Positions 1 to 5,860 of a stretch of 7,086 bases of DNA are shown piece after piece. The translations under genes were made by a program, and so were the position numbers. The stretch covers positions 1-7,086 of the forward strand of contig JAASTF010000156.1 in the NCBI GenBank assembly GCA_021767525.1, in the 5' to 3' direction. A model generated the notes under the pieces. The model searched no databases, was not told the DNA's origin, and saw only the letters and a list, made by a program, of their open reading frames with translations. Source of the stretch: Paracoccaceae bacterium (GTDB taxonomy: Bacteria > Pseudomonadota > Alphaproteobacteria > Rhodobacterales > Rhodobacteraceae). The stretch's first letter is position 1, and every line of letters starts with the position of its first letter.

Positions 1-48
1 GACCCGGACAACGTGCAGCTGATGATCGACACGGTGCGCGGCGGGTGA
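1..48 (+). CDS. C-terminal end of an unidentified protein (partial, 5' end outside window)
   Basis: The frame starting at base 1 reads DPDNVQLMIDTVRGG and stops at TGA (46-48). All fifteen sense codons end in G or C, which is the third-position pattern of the certain genes in this window, so this is probably the true tail of a plus-strand gene. Fifteen residues are too few to assign a family and I do not recognise it. It converges on the permease gene, with only a short hairpin between the two stop codons. Confidence 0.5.
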   Translation, partial: DPDNVQLMIDTVRGG

Positions 49-55
49 CTTGGGC

Positions 56-75
56 GGTGGGCAGAATTGCCCACC
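56..75. repeat. Perfect 8-bp palindrome between convergent genes; possible dispersed repeat or bidirectional terminator
   Basis: GGTGGGCA (56-63) and TGCCCACC (68-75) are perfect inverted repeats around a GAAT loop. The element lies exactly between the stop of the left-hand gene (48) and the stop of the minus-strand permease (76-78), whose TAG is read from the flanking CCCTACG. There is no T-tract on either strand, so it is not a standard intrinsic terminator. The GGTGGGCA...TGCCCACCCTACG arrangement resembles, from memory, a palindrome scattered between genes in many proteobacteria. That resemblance is recollection and has not been tested here. Confidence 0.5.
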
Positions 76-978
76 CTACGCGGGGCGGCGCGTCGCGCGG
101 TTGACCAGCCAGACGCCGGTGACGCAGACCGCCATGCCGGCCATCGCCGTCGGTGTCATCACCTCGCCCAGGATCGCCCAGGCCAGCAGCATCGCCAGCG
201 GCGGCACCAGGTACATCAAAGACGAAATGCGCGTGGCGTCGCCCCGCTGCACCAGCCCGACATAAAGGCTGATCGAGATGATGGAATTGGCAAAGACCAG
301 GTAGCCAAGCGAGATGAACAGCTCGCCCTTCCAGTCGATCTGCCCCAGCCCGAACCACAGCGCGATGGGCGCCATCACCACAAAGCCGACAGCGTATTGC
401 ACGATCCCGCCAACCACCGGGTCGGTGCGCAGGCCGTGCCATTTTTCGAACAGGGTCGCGCCGGTGATCGCCAGCAGTGCCAGAAATGCAAAAGGCACCG
501 CGACCCACGGGCTGGGCCCGATGGTGCGCCCGCCCAAAATCACGATCACAACGCCCAGAAGCCCCAAAACCAGCCCCACCCACAATCGACGCGTACCGCG
601 CCCTGCCCCCACCAGAGGCGCAAGTGCCGCTACCAGGATCGGCTGTAATGCCATGATCAGCGCGGTGGTGCCCGCGTTCATGCCATTTTCCATCGCAACG
701 TAGGCGCCTCCGAAATACAGGCATTGAATGACGAATCCCGATACGGCGATCACGCCCCAATGCCGCGCCCCGCGCGGCCAGACCGGGCGATGCACCAATA
801 AAACGGGCAAAAGCACCAGCACCGCCAACCCATAGCGAAGTGCCAGCAGCGTCATCGGCTGGATATGCGGCAGGCCCAGTTTTGCAAAGCTGTACCCGCC
901 TGCCCAGAACAAAACGAAGATCACTGGCGCGATGCGCCAGAAGCGACTGTTGTCCGATGATGAAACCTGCGCGCTCAT
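76..978 (-). CDS. DMT-superfamily (EamA) inner-membrane permease
   Basis: This 300-residue protein has the size and plan of the drug/metabolite transporter family: two repeats of five hydrophobic helices. Segments are visible at about 16-35, 42-62, 74-95, 102-123, 131-150, 157-176, 186-210, 218-240, 247-270 and 275-294. The N-terminal stretch FVLFWAGGYSFAKLG and the helix-4 motif TTALIMALQPILVA are typical EamA signatures, and the second repeat carries the related SSLMYLVPPLAMLLAWAILGE. The family mostly exports small metabolites such as amino acids; the substrate cannot be read from sequence. The start at 978 has only a weak ribosome site (TTAGG, very close to the ATG). A weak TTGCAC (1013-1008) with a poor -10 (TTTTCT, 990-985) would put the transcript start almost at the ATG. 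The gene is divergent from the LysR-type regulator, its most likely controller. Confidence 0.92.
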   Translation of the reverse strand: MSAQVSSSDNSRFWRIAPVIFVLFWAGGYSFAKLGLPHIQPMTLLALRYGLAVLVLLPVLLVHRPVWPRGARHWGVIAVSGFVIQCLYFGGAYVAMENGMNAGTTALIMALQPILVAALAPLVGAGRGTRRLWVGLVLGLLGVVIVILGGRTIGPSPWVAVPFAFLALLAITGATLFEKWHGLRTDPVVGGIVQYAVGFVVMAPIALWFGLGQIDWKGELFISLGYLVFANSIISISLYVGLVQRGDATRISSLMYLVPPLAMLLAWAILGEVMTPTAMAGMAVCVTGVWLVNRATRRPA

Positions 979-1017
979 GACCTAAGAAAACCGCTTTGGC
1001 CCGCCCTGTGCAATCGC

Positions 1018-1031
1018 GAAACCACGGTTTC
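1018..1031. promoter_or_regulatory. Inverted repeat in the permease/LysR divergent gap, candidate operator
   Basis: GAAACC (1018-1023) and GGTTTC (1026-1031) form a perfect 6-bp dyad around AC. It lies 40 bases upstream of the permease start and overlaps the region where a promoter for that gene would be expected. LysR-type regulators bind dyads in such divergent gaps. The spacing is not a canonical T-N11-A box, so assignment to the neighbouring regulator is inference. Confidence 0.35.
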
Positions 1032-1050
1032 CCTGCCATTAACGATCCCA

Positions 1051-1070
1051 GACAAAACCCCGGTATTGTC
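1051..1070. promoter_or_regulatory. 20-bp imperfect dyad in the permease/LysR divergent gap, candidate operator
   Basis: The 20 bases from GACAA (1051-1055) to TTGTC (1066-1070) pair at eight of ten symmetric positions, with inner half-sites ACC (1057-1059) and GGT (1062-1064). The only mismatches are the central pair and 1056/1065. It lies 78 bases upstream of the regulator ATG, where an autoregulatory site would sit. It has no T-rich tail and lies before, not after, a gene, so a regulatory role is likelier than termination. Confidence 0.4.
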
Positions 1071-1147
1071 GGCCCCTCGCCACGGTGATGCCCGATTTCG
1101 ACGCGATACCGTTCCCCGACAAAAAAGAATGTTTGAGGTATCGACGC

Positions 1148-2053
1148 ATGGACCGACTGACGGAAATGGAGGCATTCGCCACCGTCGTGGATCAAGGGGG
1201 CTTTACCGACGCCGCCAAAAAGCTGGGGATTTCCAAATCCGCCGTGTCAAAACACGTTTCCAGCCTTGAGGCCCGCCTGGGTGCCCGCCTGTTGAACCGC
1301 ACGACCCGACGCGTCAGCCCCACCGAGATCGGGCTGGCTTATTACGATCGCGCGCGCCGTGTTCTGAACGATGCGGGCGAGGCGGATGCGCTGGTCACAT
1401 CCATGCAATCCGCTCCCTCGGGGCTGTTGCGGATCAGCGTCGCCACCGATTTCGGCGTAAACCACCTGTCACCGGTTTTGGGCGAATTCCTGCAGGAATT
1501 CCCCGACATCACCGTGAACATGGTGCTGAACAACCGCTATGTCGAACTGATCAGCGAAGGGTTCGACATGGCCATCCGCATCGGCGAGCTGGAAGACAGC
1601 AGCCTGCGCGCGCGCAAGCTGACCGAGACCACCAAGCGGATGATTGCCGCGCCCGGCTATTTCCAGAAATACGGACGCCCGCAAAAAATCGACGATCTGA
1701 ACGAACACAAGCTGCTGCATTATTCGAACCAATCGGCGGGCAATGTGTGGAAACTGACCGCCCCTTCGGGCGAAAAGCGCCAGGTCCGCACCGCGGGCTG
1801 GCTGAGCGTGAATGACGGGCAATCTCTGCTGAATGCCTGCATCGCGGGGCTGGGCATCGCTTATCTGCCCTCGTTCCTTTATGCCGATGCCATGGAAAAG
1901 GGCCTGGTCGAAGATGCCATTCCCGATCTGCCGATGGAAACCCAGGGTATCTATGCCGTCTACCCGCCGGGTCGCTTCACGCAGCCAAAGGTGCGGGCCT
2001 TCATCGATTTTCTGGTGGATACATTTGGCGACAAGGGGCCGACCGATTGGTAA
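1148..2053 (+). CDS. LysR-family transcriptional regulator
   Basis: The 301-residue protein begins with the classic LysR winged helix-turn-helix: MDRLTEMEAFATVVDQGGF, then the recognition region around residues 18-37 (DAAKKLGISKSAVSKHVSSL) and the wing ending LLNRTTR. A linker helix follows, then a periplasmic-binding-protein-like effector domain from about residue 92 to 295. In that domain, ISVATDFGVNHLSP and DMAIRIGELEDSSL are typical of the CrgA/DmlR-like subgroup. I place the start at 1148 because GAGGT (1135-1139) sits eight bases upstream and because family members start just before this helix. A GTG/ATG at 1085/1088 would add 21 atypical residues with no good ribosome site. The effector is unknown. 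Divergence from the permease suggests it controls that gene and perhaps itself. Confidence 0.93.
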   Translation: MDRLTEMEAFATVVDQGGFTDAAKKLGISKSAVSKHVSSLEARLGARLLNRTTRRVSPTEIGLAYYDRARRVLNDAGEADALVTSMQSAPSGLLRISVATDFGVNHLSPVLGEFLQEFPDITVNMVLNNRYVELISEGFDMAIRIGELEDSSLRARKLTETTKRMIAAPGYFQKYGRPQKIDDLNEHKLLHYSNQSAGNVWKLTAPSGEKRQVRTAGWLSVNDGQSLLNACIAGLGIAYLPSFLYADAMEKGLVEDAIPDLPMETQGIYAVYPPGRFTQPKVRAFIDFLVDTFGDKGPTDW

Positions 2054-2069
2054 ATGGTACCTTGTTGGG

Positions 2070-2103
2070 AAAAGGGCGCGGCCGAGGGGTCCGCGCCCTT
2101 TTT
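2070..2103 (+). terminator. Intrinsic terminator after the LysR-type gene
   Basis: AAAGGGCGCGG (2071-2081) pairs perfectly with CCGCGCCCTTT (2091-2101) around a nine-base loop, and A2070/T2102 extends the stem. Five T residues (2099-2103) complete a standard rho-independent terminator, 17 bases past the regulator stop codon. It separates the regulator transcript from smpB. Confidence 0.88.
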
Positions 2104-2135
2104 CGTTGCACATGCCAAACCTAGATAGGGCCACA

Positions 2136-2164
2136 TGGACAGTCGCGGCATAAGCCGCTAGGAC
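2136..2164 (+). promoter_or_regulatory. Weak candidate promoter for smpB
   Basis: TGGACA (2136-2141) and TAGGAC (2159-2164) are separated by 17 bases, the ideal sigma-70 spacing. The -10 match is poor, and the implied start (about 2171) would make the smpB message nearly leaderless although AGGA (2160-2163) could serve as its ribosome site. The two readings conflict, so this is only tentative. A small hairpin, GCGGC (2145-2149) with GCCGC (2154-2158), lies inside the spacer. Confidence 0.2.
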
Positions 2165-2172
2165 AGGCAGCC

Positions 2173-2646
2173 ATGGCCAAGACAAAGACAGACCCGAATT
2201 ACAAGGTGATCGCAGAAAACCGCCGCGCGCGGTATGATTACGCGATCGAGGATGACATCGAATGCGGTATCGTCCTGCAAGGGTCCGAGGTCAAATCGCT
2301 GCGCGAGAACTCGGCCAATATCGCCGAAAGCTATGCGATGGTCGAAGATGGTGAGCTGTGGCTGACCAACAGCTATATCGCGCCCTACGAACCGGCCAAG
2401 ACATGGGGCCATGACGAACGCCGCAAGCGCAAACTGCTGGTGTCGAAAAAAGAGCTGGCCCGGTTGTGGAACGCCACCCAGCGCAAGGGCATGACGCTGG
2501 TGCCGTTGGTTTTGTATTTCAATCATCGCGGCATCGCCAAGATGAAGATCGGCATCGCCAAGGGCAAGAAAACCGTCGACAAGCGCGCGACCGAGGCGAA
2601 ACGCGACTGGAACCGGCAGAAGCAACGGTTGCTCAAGGAACACTGA
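2173..2646 (+). CDS. smpB: SsrA-binding protein SmpB
   Basis: SmpB binds the tRNA-like part of tmRNA and delivers it to stalled ribosomes for trans-translation, acting in the cytoplasm. The 157-residue protein matches the family in length and in landmarks along the chain: NRRARYDY (16-23), the highly conserved GSEVKSLR (37-44) with ANI.ESYA just after it, RKRKLL in the middle (84-89), and KIGIAKGKK (125-133). The basic tail DKR (136-138) to KRDW (143-146) is the segment that folds into the decoding centre and mRNA channel. The start at 2173 has AGGA nine bases upstream. A strong terminator precedes the gene, so it needs its own promoter. The ssrA RNA gene itself is not in this window. Confidence 0.97.
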   Translation: MAKTKTDPNYKVIAENRRARYDYAIEDDIECGIVLQGSEVKSLRENSANIAESYAMVEDGELWLTNSYIAPYEPAKTWGHDERRKRKLLVSKKELARLWNATQRKGMTLVPLVLYFNHRGIAKMKIGIAKGKKTVDKRATEAKRDWNRQKQRLLKEH

Positions 2647-2653
2647 CGCGCCC

Positions 2654-2682
2654 TTGCCAGCCCCCCGCCCCCATTGTAGGCA
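2654..2682 (+). promoter_or_regulatory. Candidate sigma-70 promoter for the sulfurtransferase-aminotransferase unit
   Basis: TTGCCA (2654-2659) and TAGGCA (2677-2682) are separated by exactly 17 bases, in the smpB-sulfurtransferase gap. Transcription would begin near 2689, downstream of the ATG at 2683, which supports translation from 2710. The -10 box is degenerate, so read-through from smpB remains possible. Confidence 0.35.
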
Positions 2683-2709
2683 ATGAACAGTCACTTTGGG
2701 GGTTCACAT

Positions 2710-3567
2710 ATGGCACATGACGACCCGAAAACGCTGGTTTCGACCGATTGGCTGGCCGCGCATCTGAAAGATCCCGACCTGCGCGTGATCGATGCCACCT
2801 GGGCATTGCCGCAGATGGGGCTCGACCCGGTCAAGGGCTATAACGAGGCGCATATTCCCGGCGCGCGGTTCTTTGACATCGACGAGATCGCGGATCACCG
2901 TTCGGACCTGCCGCATATGGCGCCCCCGATCGAAAAGTTCATGTCGCGGATGCGGGCGATGGGCGTGGGCGATGGACACCAGGTTGTCGTCTATGACCAG
3001 ATCGGCACCCATTCGGCGCCGCGCGTCTGGTGGACCTTCCGCCTGATGGGGCAGGACAATATCGCCGTTCTGGACGGTGGCTTGCCGAAATGGCTGGCCG
3101 AGGGCCGCGAGGTCGAAGACCTGCCCCCGGTGATCCGCGATCGGCACATGACCGTGCGCCGCCAGGCCCACCTGGTGCGCGACGTGACGCAGGTATCGGC
3201 CGCGTCCAAGCTGGGTGATTACGAAATCCTCGATGCCCGGTCGCCCGGCCGCTTTGCCGGAACCGAGCCCGAGCCGCGCGAAGGGCTGCGCAGCGGCCGC
3301 ATTCCCGGCTCGAAGAACGTGCATTTCGAAACGCTGCTGGCCGAAGACGGCACGATGAAATCGCCCGACCAGTTGCGCGCGGTGTTCGATGCCGCCGGCG
3401 TCGACCTGTCGAAACCCGCGATCACCACCTGCGGGTCGGGCATCACCGCCGCGATCATCAGCCTGGCGCTTGAACGGATCGGCAAGACCGACCATTCCCT
3501 TTATGACGGGTCCTGGGCCGAATGGGGCGCCTTCCCCACCCTGCCCGTCGCAACCGGAGAGACATGA
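2710..3567 (+). CDS. sseA: 3-mercaptopyruvate sulfurtransferase (two-domain rhodanese)
   Basis: This 285-residue cytoplasmic enzyme transfers sulfur from 3-mercaptopyruvate to thiol or cyanide acceptors through a cysteine persulfide, releasing pyruvate. An N-terminal inactive rhodanese domain (about 8-140: HIPGARFFDID, LPHMAPP, VVYDQIGTHSAPRVWW) is followed by the catalytic domain (about 160-280). There DARSPGRF (Arg177, Arg181) and the following PEPREGLRSGRIPG segment match the substrate-binding region. The active loop is CGSGIT with Cys241; CGSG is characteristic of mercaptopyruvate enzymes, whereas thiosulfate sulfurtransferases usually have CRKGVT. DGSWAEWG near the end is also typical. 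I prefer the ATG at 2710, with G-rich bases 2697-2702 seven bases upstream, over the one at 2683, which adds MNSHFGGSH. Its stop codon overlaps the start of the aminotransferase gene. Confidence 0.93.
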   Translation: MAHDDPKTLVSTDWLAAHLKDPDLRVIDATWALPQMGLDPVKGYNEAHIPGARFFDIDEIADHRSDLPHMAPPIEKFMSRMRAMGVGDGHQVVVYDQIGTHSAPRVWWTFRLMGQDNIAVLDGGLPKWLAEGREVEDLPPVIRDRHMTVRRQAHLVRDVTQVSAASKLGDYEILDARSPGRFAGTEPEPREGLRSGRIPGSKNVHFETLLAEDGTMKSPDQLRAVFDAAGVDLSKPAITTCGSGITAAIISLALERIGKTDHSLYDGSWAEWGAFPTLPVATGET

Positions 3568-4751
3568 TGTTTTCCTCGCTCAAAGAGCAACCCGCCGACA
3601 AGATTTTGCAGCTGATGCAGCTGTTCAAGGATGATCCGCGCGACACCAAGATCGACCTGGGCGTGGGCGTCTACAAGAACGCCGAGGGCGTGACGCCCGT
3701 AATGCGTGCGGTGAAGGCCGCGGAAAAGCAGGTTTGGGAAGAGCAGACCACCAAGGCCTATGTCGGCCTGCCCGGTGATCCGGCCTTCGGCGATGCGATG
3801 GTGACCCTGGTTCTGGGCGATGCCGTGTCACGCGAGCAGGTGGCCGCGGCAGCCACGCCCGGCGGCACAGGCGCCGTGCGCCAGGCGTTCGAGTTGATCC
3901 GCATGGCGACCCCCGACGCGCGGGTGTTCGTGTCGAACCCGACCTGGCCCAATCATGTGAGCATTCTCAAGTACTTGGGCATGCCGATGGTCGAGTATCG
4001 CTATTTCGACAGCGACACTGGCGGGGTGGATTTCGACGGGATGATGGCCGATCTGGAGGGCGTTAAACCCGGTGACGTGGTGCTGCTGCATGGCTGTTGT
4101 CACAACCCCACCGGCGCCAATCTGAACATGACCGAATGGCAGGCCGTGGTCGATCTGCTGAACCGCACCGGCGCGGTGCCGATGATCGACATCGCCTATC
4201 AGGGCTTTGGCGACGGTCTGGAAGAGGATGCGCAGGCCACGCGGCTGGTGGCCTCGTCCTGCCCGGAAACCCTGATCGCGGCGAGCTGCTCCAAGAACTT
4301 CGGTGTCTACCGCGAGCGCACGGGCATCCTGATGGCCGTGGCGCAGGACACGGGGCTGAAAACGCTGACGCAGGGTTCGCTTAACTATCTGAATCGCCAA
4401 AACTATTCCTTCCCTCCCGATCACGGCGCGCGGGTTGTGACGACGATCCTGCAAAGCCCCGAATTGCGCGCCGATTGGGCCGCCGAGCTGGAGGATGTGC
4501 GCCTGTCGATGCTGGGCCTGCGCGAGCAGTTGGCCGATGAATTGCAGCGCCTTTCCGGGTCGGATCGCTTTGCCTTTCTGGGCCAGCATCGCGGTATGTT
4601 CTCGCGCCTGGGCACCAGCCCCGAGATGGTCGAGCGGCTGCGCGCGGAGCACGCGATTTACATGGTGGGCGACAGCCGGATGAACATCGCCGGGCTGAAC
4701 AAGACCACCGTGCCGATCCTGGCCAAGGCCATCATCGACGTGGGGATCTGA
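3567..4751 (+). CDS. tyrB: Aromatic/aspartate-type amino acid aminotransferase (PLP, class I subgroup Ia)
   Basis: This 394-residue PLP enzyme has the length of AspC/TyrB and closely resembles the Paracoccus denitrificans aromatic aminotransferase as I recall it. It should exchange amino groups between aromatic or dicarboxylic amino acids and 2-oxoglutarate in the cytoplasm. Visible landmarks are IDLGVGVYKN near the start, TKAYVGLPGDPAF, NPTWPNHVSI (PLP-stacking Trp), HGCCHNPTGAN, DIAYQGFGDG (Asp208 and Tyr211), SCSKNFGVYRERTG with the PLP-binding Lys243, and SRMNIAGLN with carboxylate-binding Arg371. LNRQNYSFPP keeps the Arg expected for dicarboxylate substrates. Two adjacent ATGs exist: 3564 gives an ATGA overlap with the upstream gene, 3567 a one-base overlap. 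GGAG (3556-3559) is seven bases from 3567, which I prefer. Translation is probably coupled to the sulfurtransferase. The symbol is by analogy; aspC is the alternative. Confidence 0.93.
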   Translation: MFSSLKEQPADKILQLMQLFKDDPRDTKIDLGVGVYKNAEGVTPVMRAVKAAEKQVWEEQTTKAYVGLPGDPAFGDAMVTLVLGDAVSREQVAAAATPGGTGAVRQAFELIRMATPDARVFVSNPTWPNHVSILKYLGMPMVEYRYFDSDTGGVDFDGMMADLEGVKPGDVVLLHGCCHNPTGANLNMTEWQAVVDLLNRTGAVPMIDIAYQGFGDGLEEDAQATRLVASSCPETLIAASCSKNFGVYRERTGILMAVAQDTGLKTLTQGSLNYLNRQNYSFPPDHGARVVTTILQSPELRADWAAELEDVRLSMLGLREQLADELQRLSGSDRFAFLGQHRGMFSRLGTSPEMVERLRAEHAIYMVGDSRMNIAGLNKTTVPILAKAIIDVGI

Positions 4752-4752
4752 C

Positions 4753-4796
4753 CCGCACAACCGATGCACATTCCATGCACAACGGATGCATATACG
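4753..4796. repeat. Four degenerate 11-bp direct repeats downstream of the aminotransferase gene
   Basis: Consecutive 11-base units read CCGCACAACCG (4753-4763), ATGCACATTCC (4764-4774), ATGCACAACGG (4775-4785) and ATGCATATACG (4786-4796). ATGCA recurs at exactly 11-base intervals, and the 14-mers at 4755-4768 and 4777-4790 differ at one base. The period is close to one helical turn, so bound proteins would sit on one face. The array lies in the 3' untranslated region of the aminotransferase transcript. No function is known to me. Confidence 0.55.
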
Positions 4797-4797
4797 G

Positions 4798-4818
4798 GGC
4801 CGTATGGAAAATGCGGCC
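4798..4818 (+). other. RNA hairpin in the aminotransferase 3' untranslated region
   Basis: GGCCGTAT (4798-4805) pairs with ATGCGGCC (4811-4818) around a GGAAA loop, with one U-G wobble when transcribed on the plus strand. It lacks a T-tract, so it is probably not a terminator by itself. It lies 16 bases before the strong terminator stem and may protect the message from 3' exonucleases, which is inference. Confidence 0.4.
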
Positions 4819-4833
4819 TTAGCAAAACAAGAA

Positions 4834-4868
4834 GGCCGAAGTCTTGCAGAAAGACTTCGGCCCTTTTT
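4834..4868 (+). terminator. Intrinsic terminator of the sulfurtransferase-aminotransferase unit
   Basis: GGCCGAAGTCTT (4834-4845) pairs perfectly with AAGACTTCGGCC (4851-4862) around GCAGA, and five T residues follow (4864-4868). This is a strong rho-independent terminator for the plus strand. Read on the minus strand, the same stem is followed by TTCTTGTTTTG, so it could also stop dapA transcription. Confidence 0.9.
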
Positions 4869-4886
4869 CTTGGGTCAAGAAAAAGG
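4862..4886 (-). terminator. Second perfect hairpin sharing the T-tract; probable part of a bidirectional terminator for dapA
   Basis: CCTTTTTCTTG (4862-4872) and CAAGAAAAAGG (4876-4886) form an 11-bp perfect inverted repeat with a three-base loop. Its left arm includes the T-tract of the preceding terminator. It begins six bases beyond the dapA stop codon. On the minus strand this A/T-rich stem is followed directly by the stem at 4834-4862 and then a T-rich stretch, so the two together probably end the dapA transcript. Confidence 0.6.
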
Positions 4887-4891
4887 CGGGG

Positions 4892-5767
4892 CTAGTTGAT
4901 CAGGCCCGCGTGACGCATGGCGGCGTCCATCTTTTCCTTCGTCGCGTCGGTCAGGCCCATCAGGGGCAGCCGCACCTCGTCGGTGCACAGGCCCAGCTTC
5001 CACATGCCGTATTTCGCGCCGCACAGGCCCGGCTCGGTAAAGATGGCGTCGTGCAGCGGCATCAGCCGGTCCTGGTATTCCAGCGCGGTCTTGTAATCGC
5101 CCGCCAGCGTCGCGGCCTGGAACTCGGCGCACAGCCGGGGCGCCACGTTCGCGGTGACCGAGATGCAGCCCAGGCCCCCATGCGCGTTGAAGCCCAGGGC
5201 GGTCGCGTCCTCGCCCGACAGCTGCAGGAAATCGGGGCCGCAGGTGATGCGCTGACGCGGCACGCGCGCCAGGTCGGCGGTGGCGTCCTTGACGCCGATG
5301 ATGCGCGGCAGCTTGGCCAGCTTGCCCATCGTGTCGGGCGTCATGTCGACGACCGAGCGGCCGGGGATGTTGTAGATGATGATCGGCAGCTCGCAGCAAT
5401 CGTGCAGCGCGGTGAAATGCGCGATCATGCCGTCCTGCGTGGGCTTGTTGTAATAGGGCGTCACCACCAGCGCGGCATCGGCCCCCACCTTTTCGGCATG
5501 CTGCATGAAGCGCATCGCCTCGAGCGTGTTGTTGCTGCCGGCGCCCGCGATCACCGGGATGCGCCCGGCGGCGGCTTCGACCACCACTTCGATCACGCGC
5601 TCGTGTTCCTGGTGGGTCAGGGTCGGGCTTTCGCCGGTGGTGCCCACGGGGACCAGGCCGTTCGAGCCTTCGTCGATATGCCACTCGACCAGTTTCTTGA
5701 GCGTCTCATAGTCCACTTCGCCGTTCTTGAACGGCGTGACCAGGGCTGGAAGGCTTCCCTTGAACAT
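4892..5767 (-). CDS. dapA: 4-hydroxy-tetrahydrodipicolinate synthase
   Basis: DapA condenses pyruvate with aspartate semialdehyde, the first committed step to meso-diaminopimelate and lysine, in the cytoplasm. The 291-residue TIM-barrel protein matches the E. coli enzyme in length with a one-residue offset. The GTTGES motif carries Thr43 and Thr44, TPYYN has Tyr105 and Tyr106, YNIPGR has catalytic Tyr132 and Arg137, and GVKDATAD has the Schiff-base Lys160. The E. coli lysine-inhibition site is largely kept (Ser47, His52, His55, Asn79, Glu83, Tyr105), with Pro48 replacing Ala, so feedback inhibition by lysine is plausible but inferred. The start at 5767 has an excellent ribosome site, AAAGGAG (5780-5774), six bases upstream. 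I see no lysine riboswitch in the leader. The gene converges on the aminotransferase and diverges from slt. Confidence 0.97.
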   Translation of the reverse strand: MFKGSLPALVTPFKNGEVDYETLKKLVEWHIDEGSNGLVPVGTTGESPTLTHQEHERVIEVVVEAAAGRIPVIAGAGSNNTLEAMRFMQHAEKVGADAALVVTPYYNKPTQDGMIAHFTALHDCCELPIIIYNIPGRSVVDMTPDTMGKLAKLPRIIGVKDATADLARVPRQRITCGPDFLQLSGEDATALGFNAHGGLGCISVTANVAPRLCAEFQAATLAGDYKTALEYQDRLMPLHDAIFTEPGLCGAKYGMWKLGLCTDEVRLPLMGLTDATKEKMDAAMRHAGLIN

Positions 5768-5827
5768 GACACGCTCCTTTCATCAATCGGGGACGGGATG
5801 CCCCCGGGTCTGGTTTCGCGCCCGCCC

Positions 5828-5842
5828 CGTGCGTGCCGCACG
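5828..5842. promoter_or_regulatory. Inverted repeat in the dapA/slt divergent gap
   Basis: CGTGCG (5828-5833) and CGCACG (5837-5842) are perfect 6-bp arms around TGC, lying 61 bases upstream of dapA and 19 bases upstream of the candidate slt -35 box. The position fits an operator acting on either gene. In DNA this GC-rich a 6-bp dyad can arise by chance. Confidence 0.25.
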
Positions 5843-5860
5843 TTCTGCCAAGTTCGTGAA

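Noticed and set aside
67..648. 193-codon plus-strand open frame across the permease gene
   Set aside because: It is antisense to the permease, its translation is His/Arg/Gln-rich with no domain, and the opposite strand has clear transmembrane helices.
1085..1147. Upstream GTG/ATG start giving the LysR-type protein 21 more residues
   Set aside because: No good ribosome site, atypical N-terminus for the family, and a strong GAGGT sits correctly before the ATG at 1148.
1469..2185. 238-codon minus-strand open frame overlapping the LysR-type gene and start of smpB
   Set aside because: It is a high-GC antisense shadow of a well-supported gene, crosses its terminator, and shows no recognisable motif.
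2158..2694. 178-codon minus-strand open frame over smpB
   Set aside because: Entirely antisense to smpB, whose identity is certain; no family features.
2704..3495. 263-codon minus-strand open frame over the sulfurtransferase
   Set aside because: Antisense shadow with low-complexity Arg/Gly/His composition; the sense strand carries the complete rhodanese motifs.
3828..4769. 313-codon minus-strand open frame over the aminotransferase
   Set aside because: Antisense shadow caused by the strong codon bias; rich in His/Gln/Arg, no domain, and the plus strand carries all catalytic motifs.
4875..5684. 269-codon minus-strand open frame in another frame of dapA
   Set aside because: Arg/Gly-rich frame-shifted reading of dapA; the dapA frame contains every active-site residue.
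5768..5860. Lysine riboswitch or other structured leader upstream of dapA
   Set aside because: The gap is too short and shows only a weak GC-rich stem (CGGGG/CCCCG); no lysine-riboswitch core is visible.
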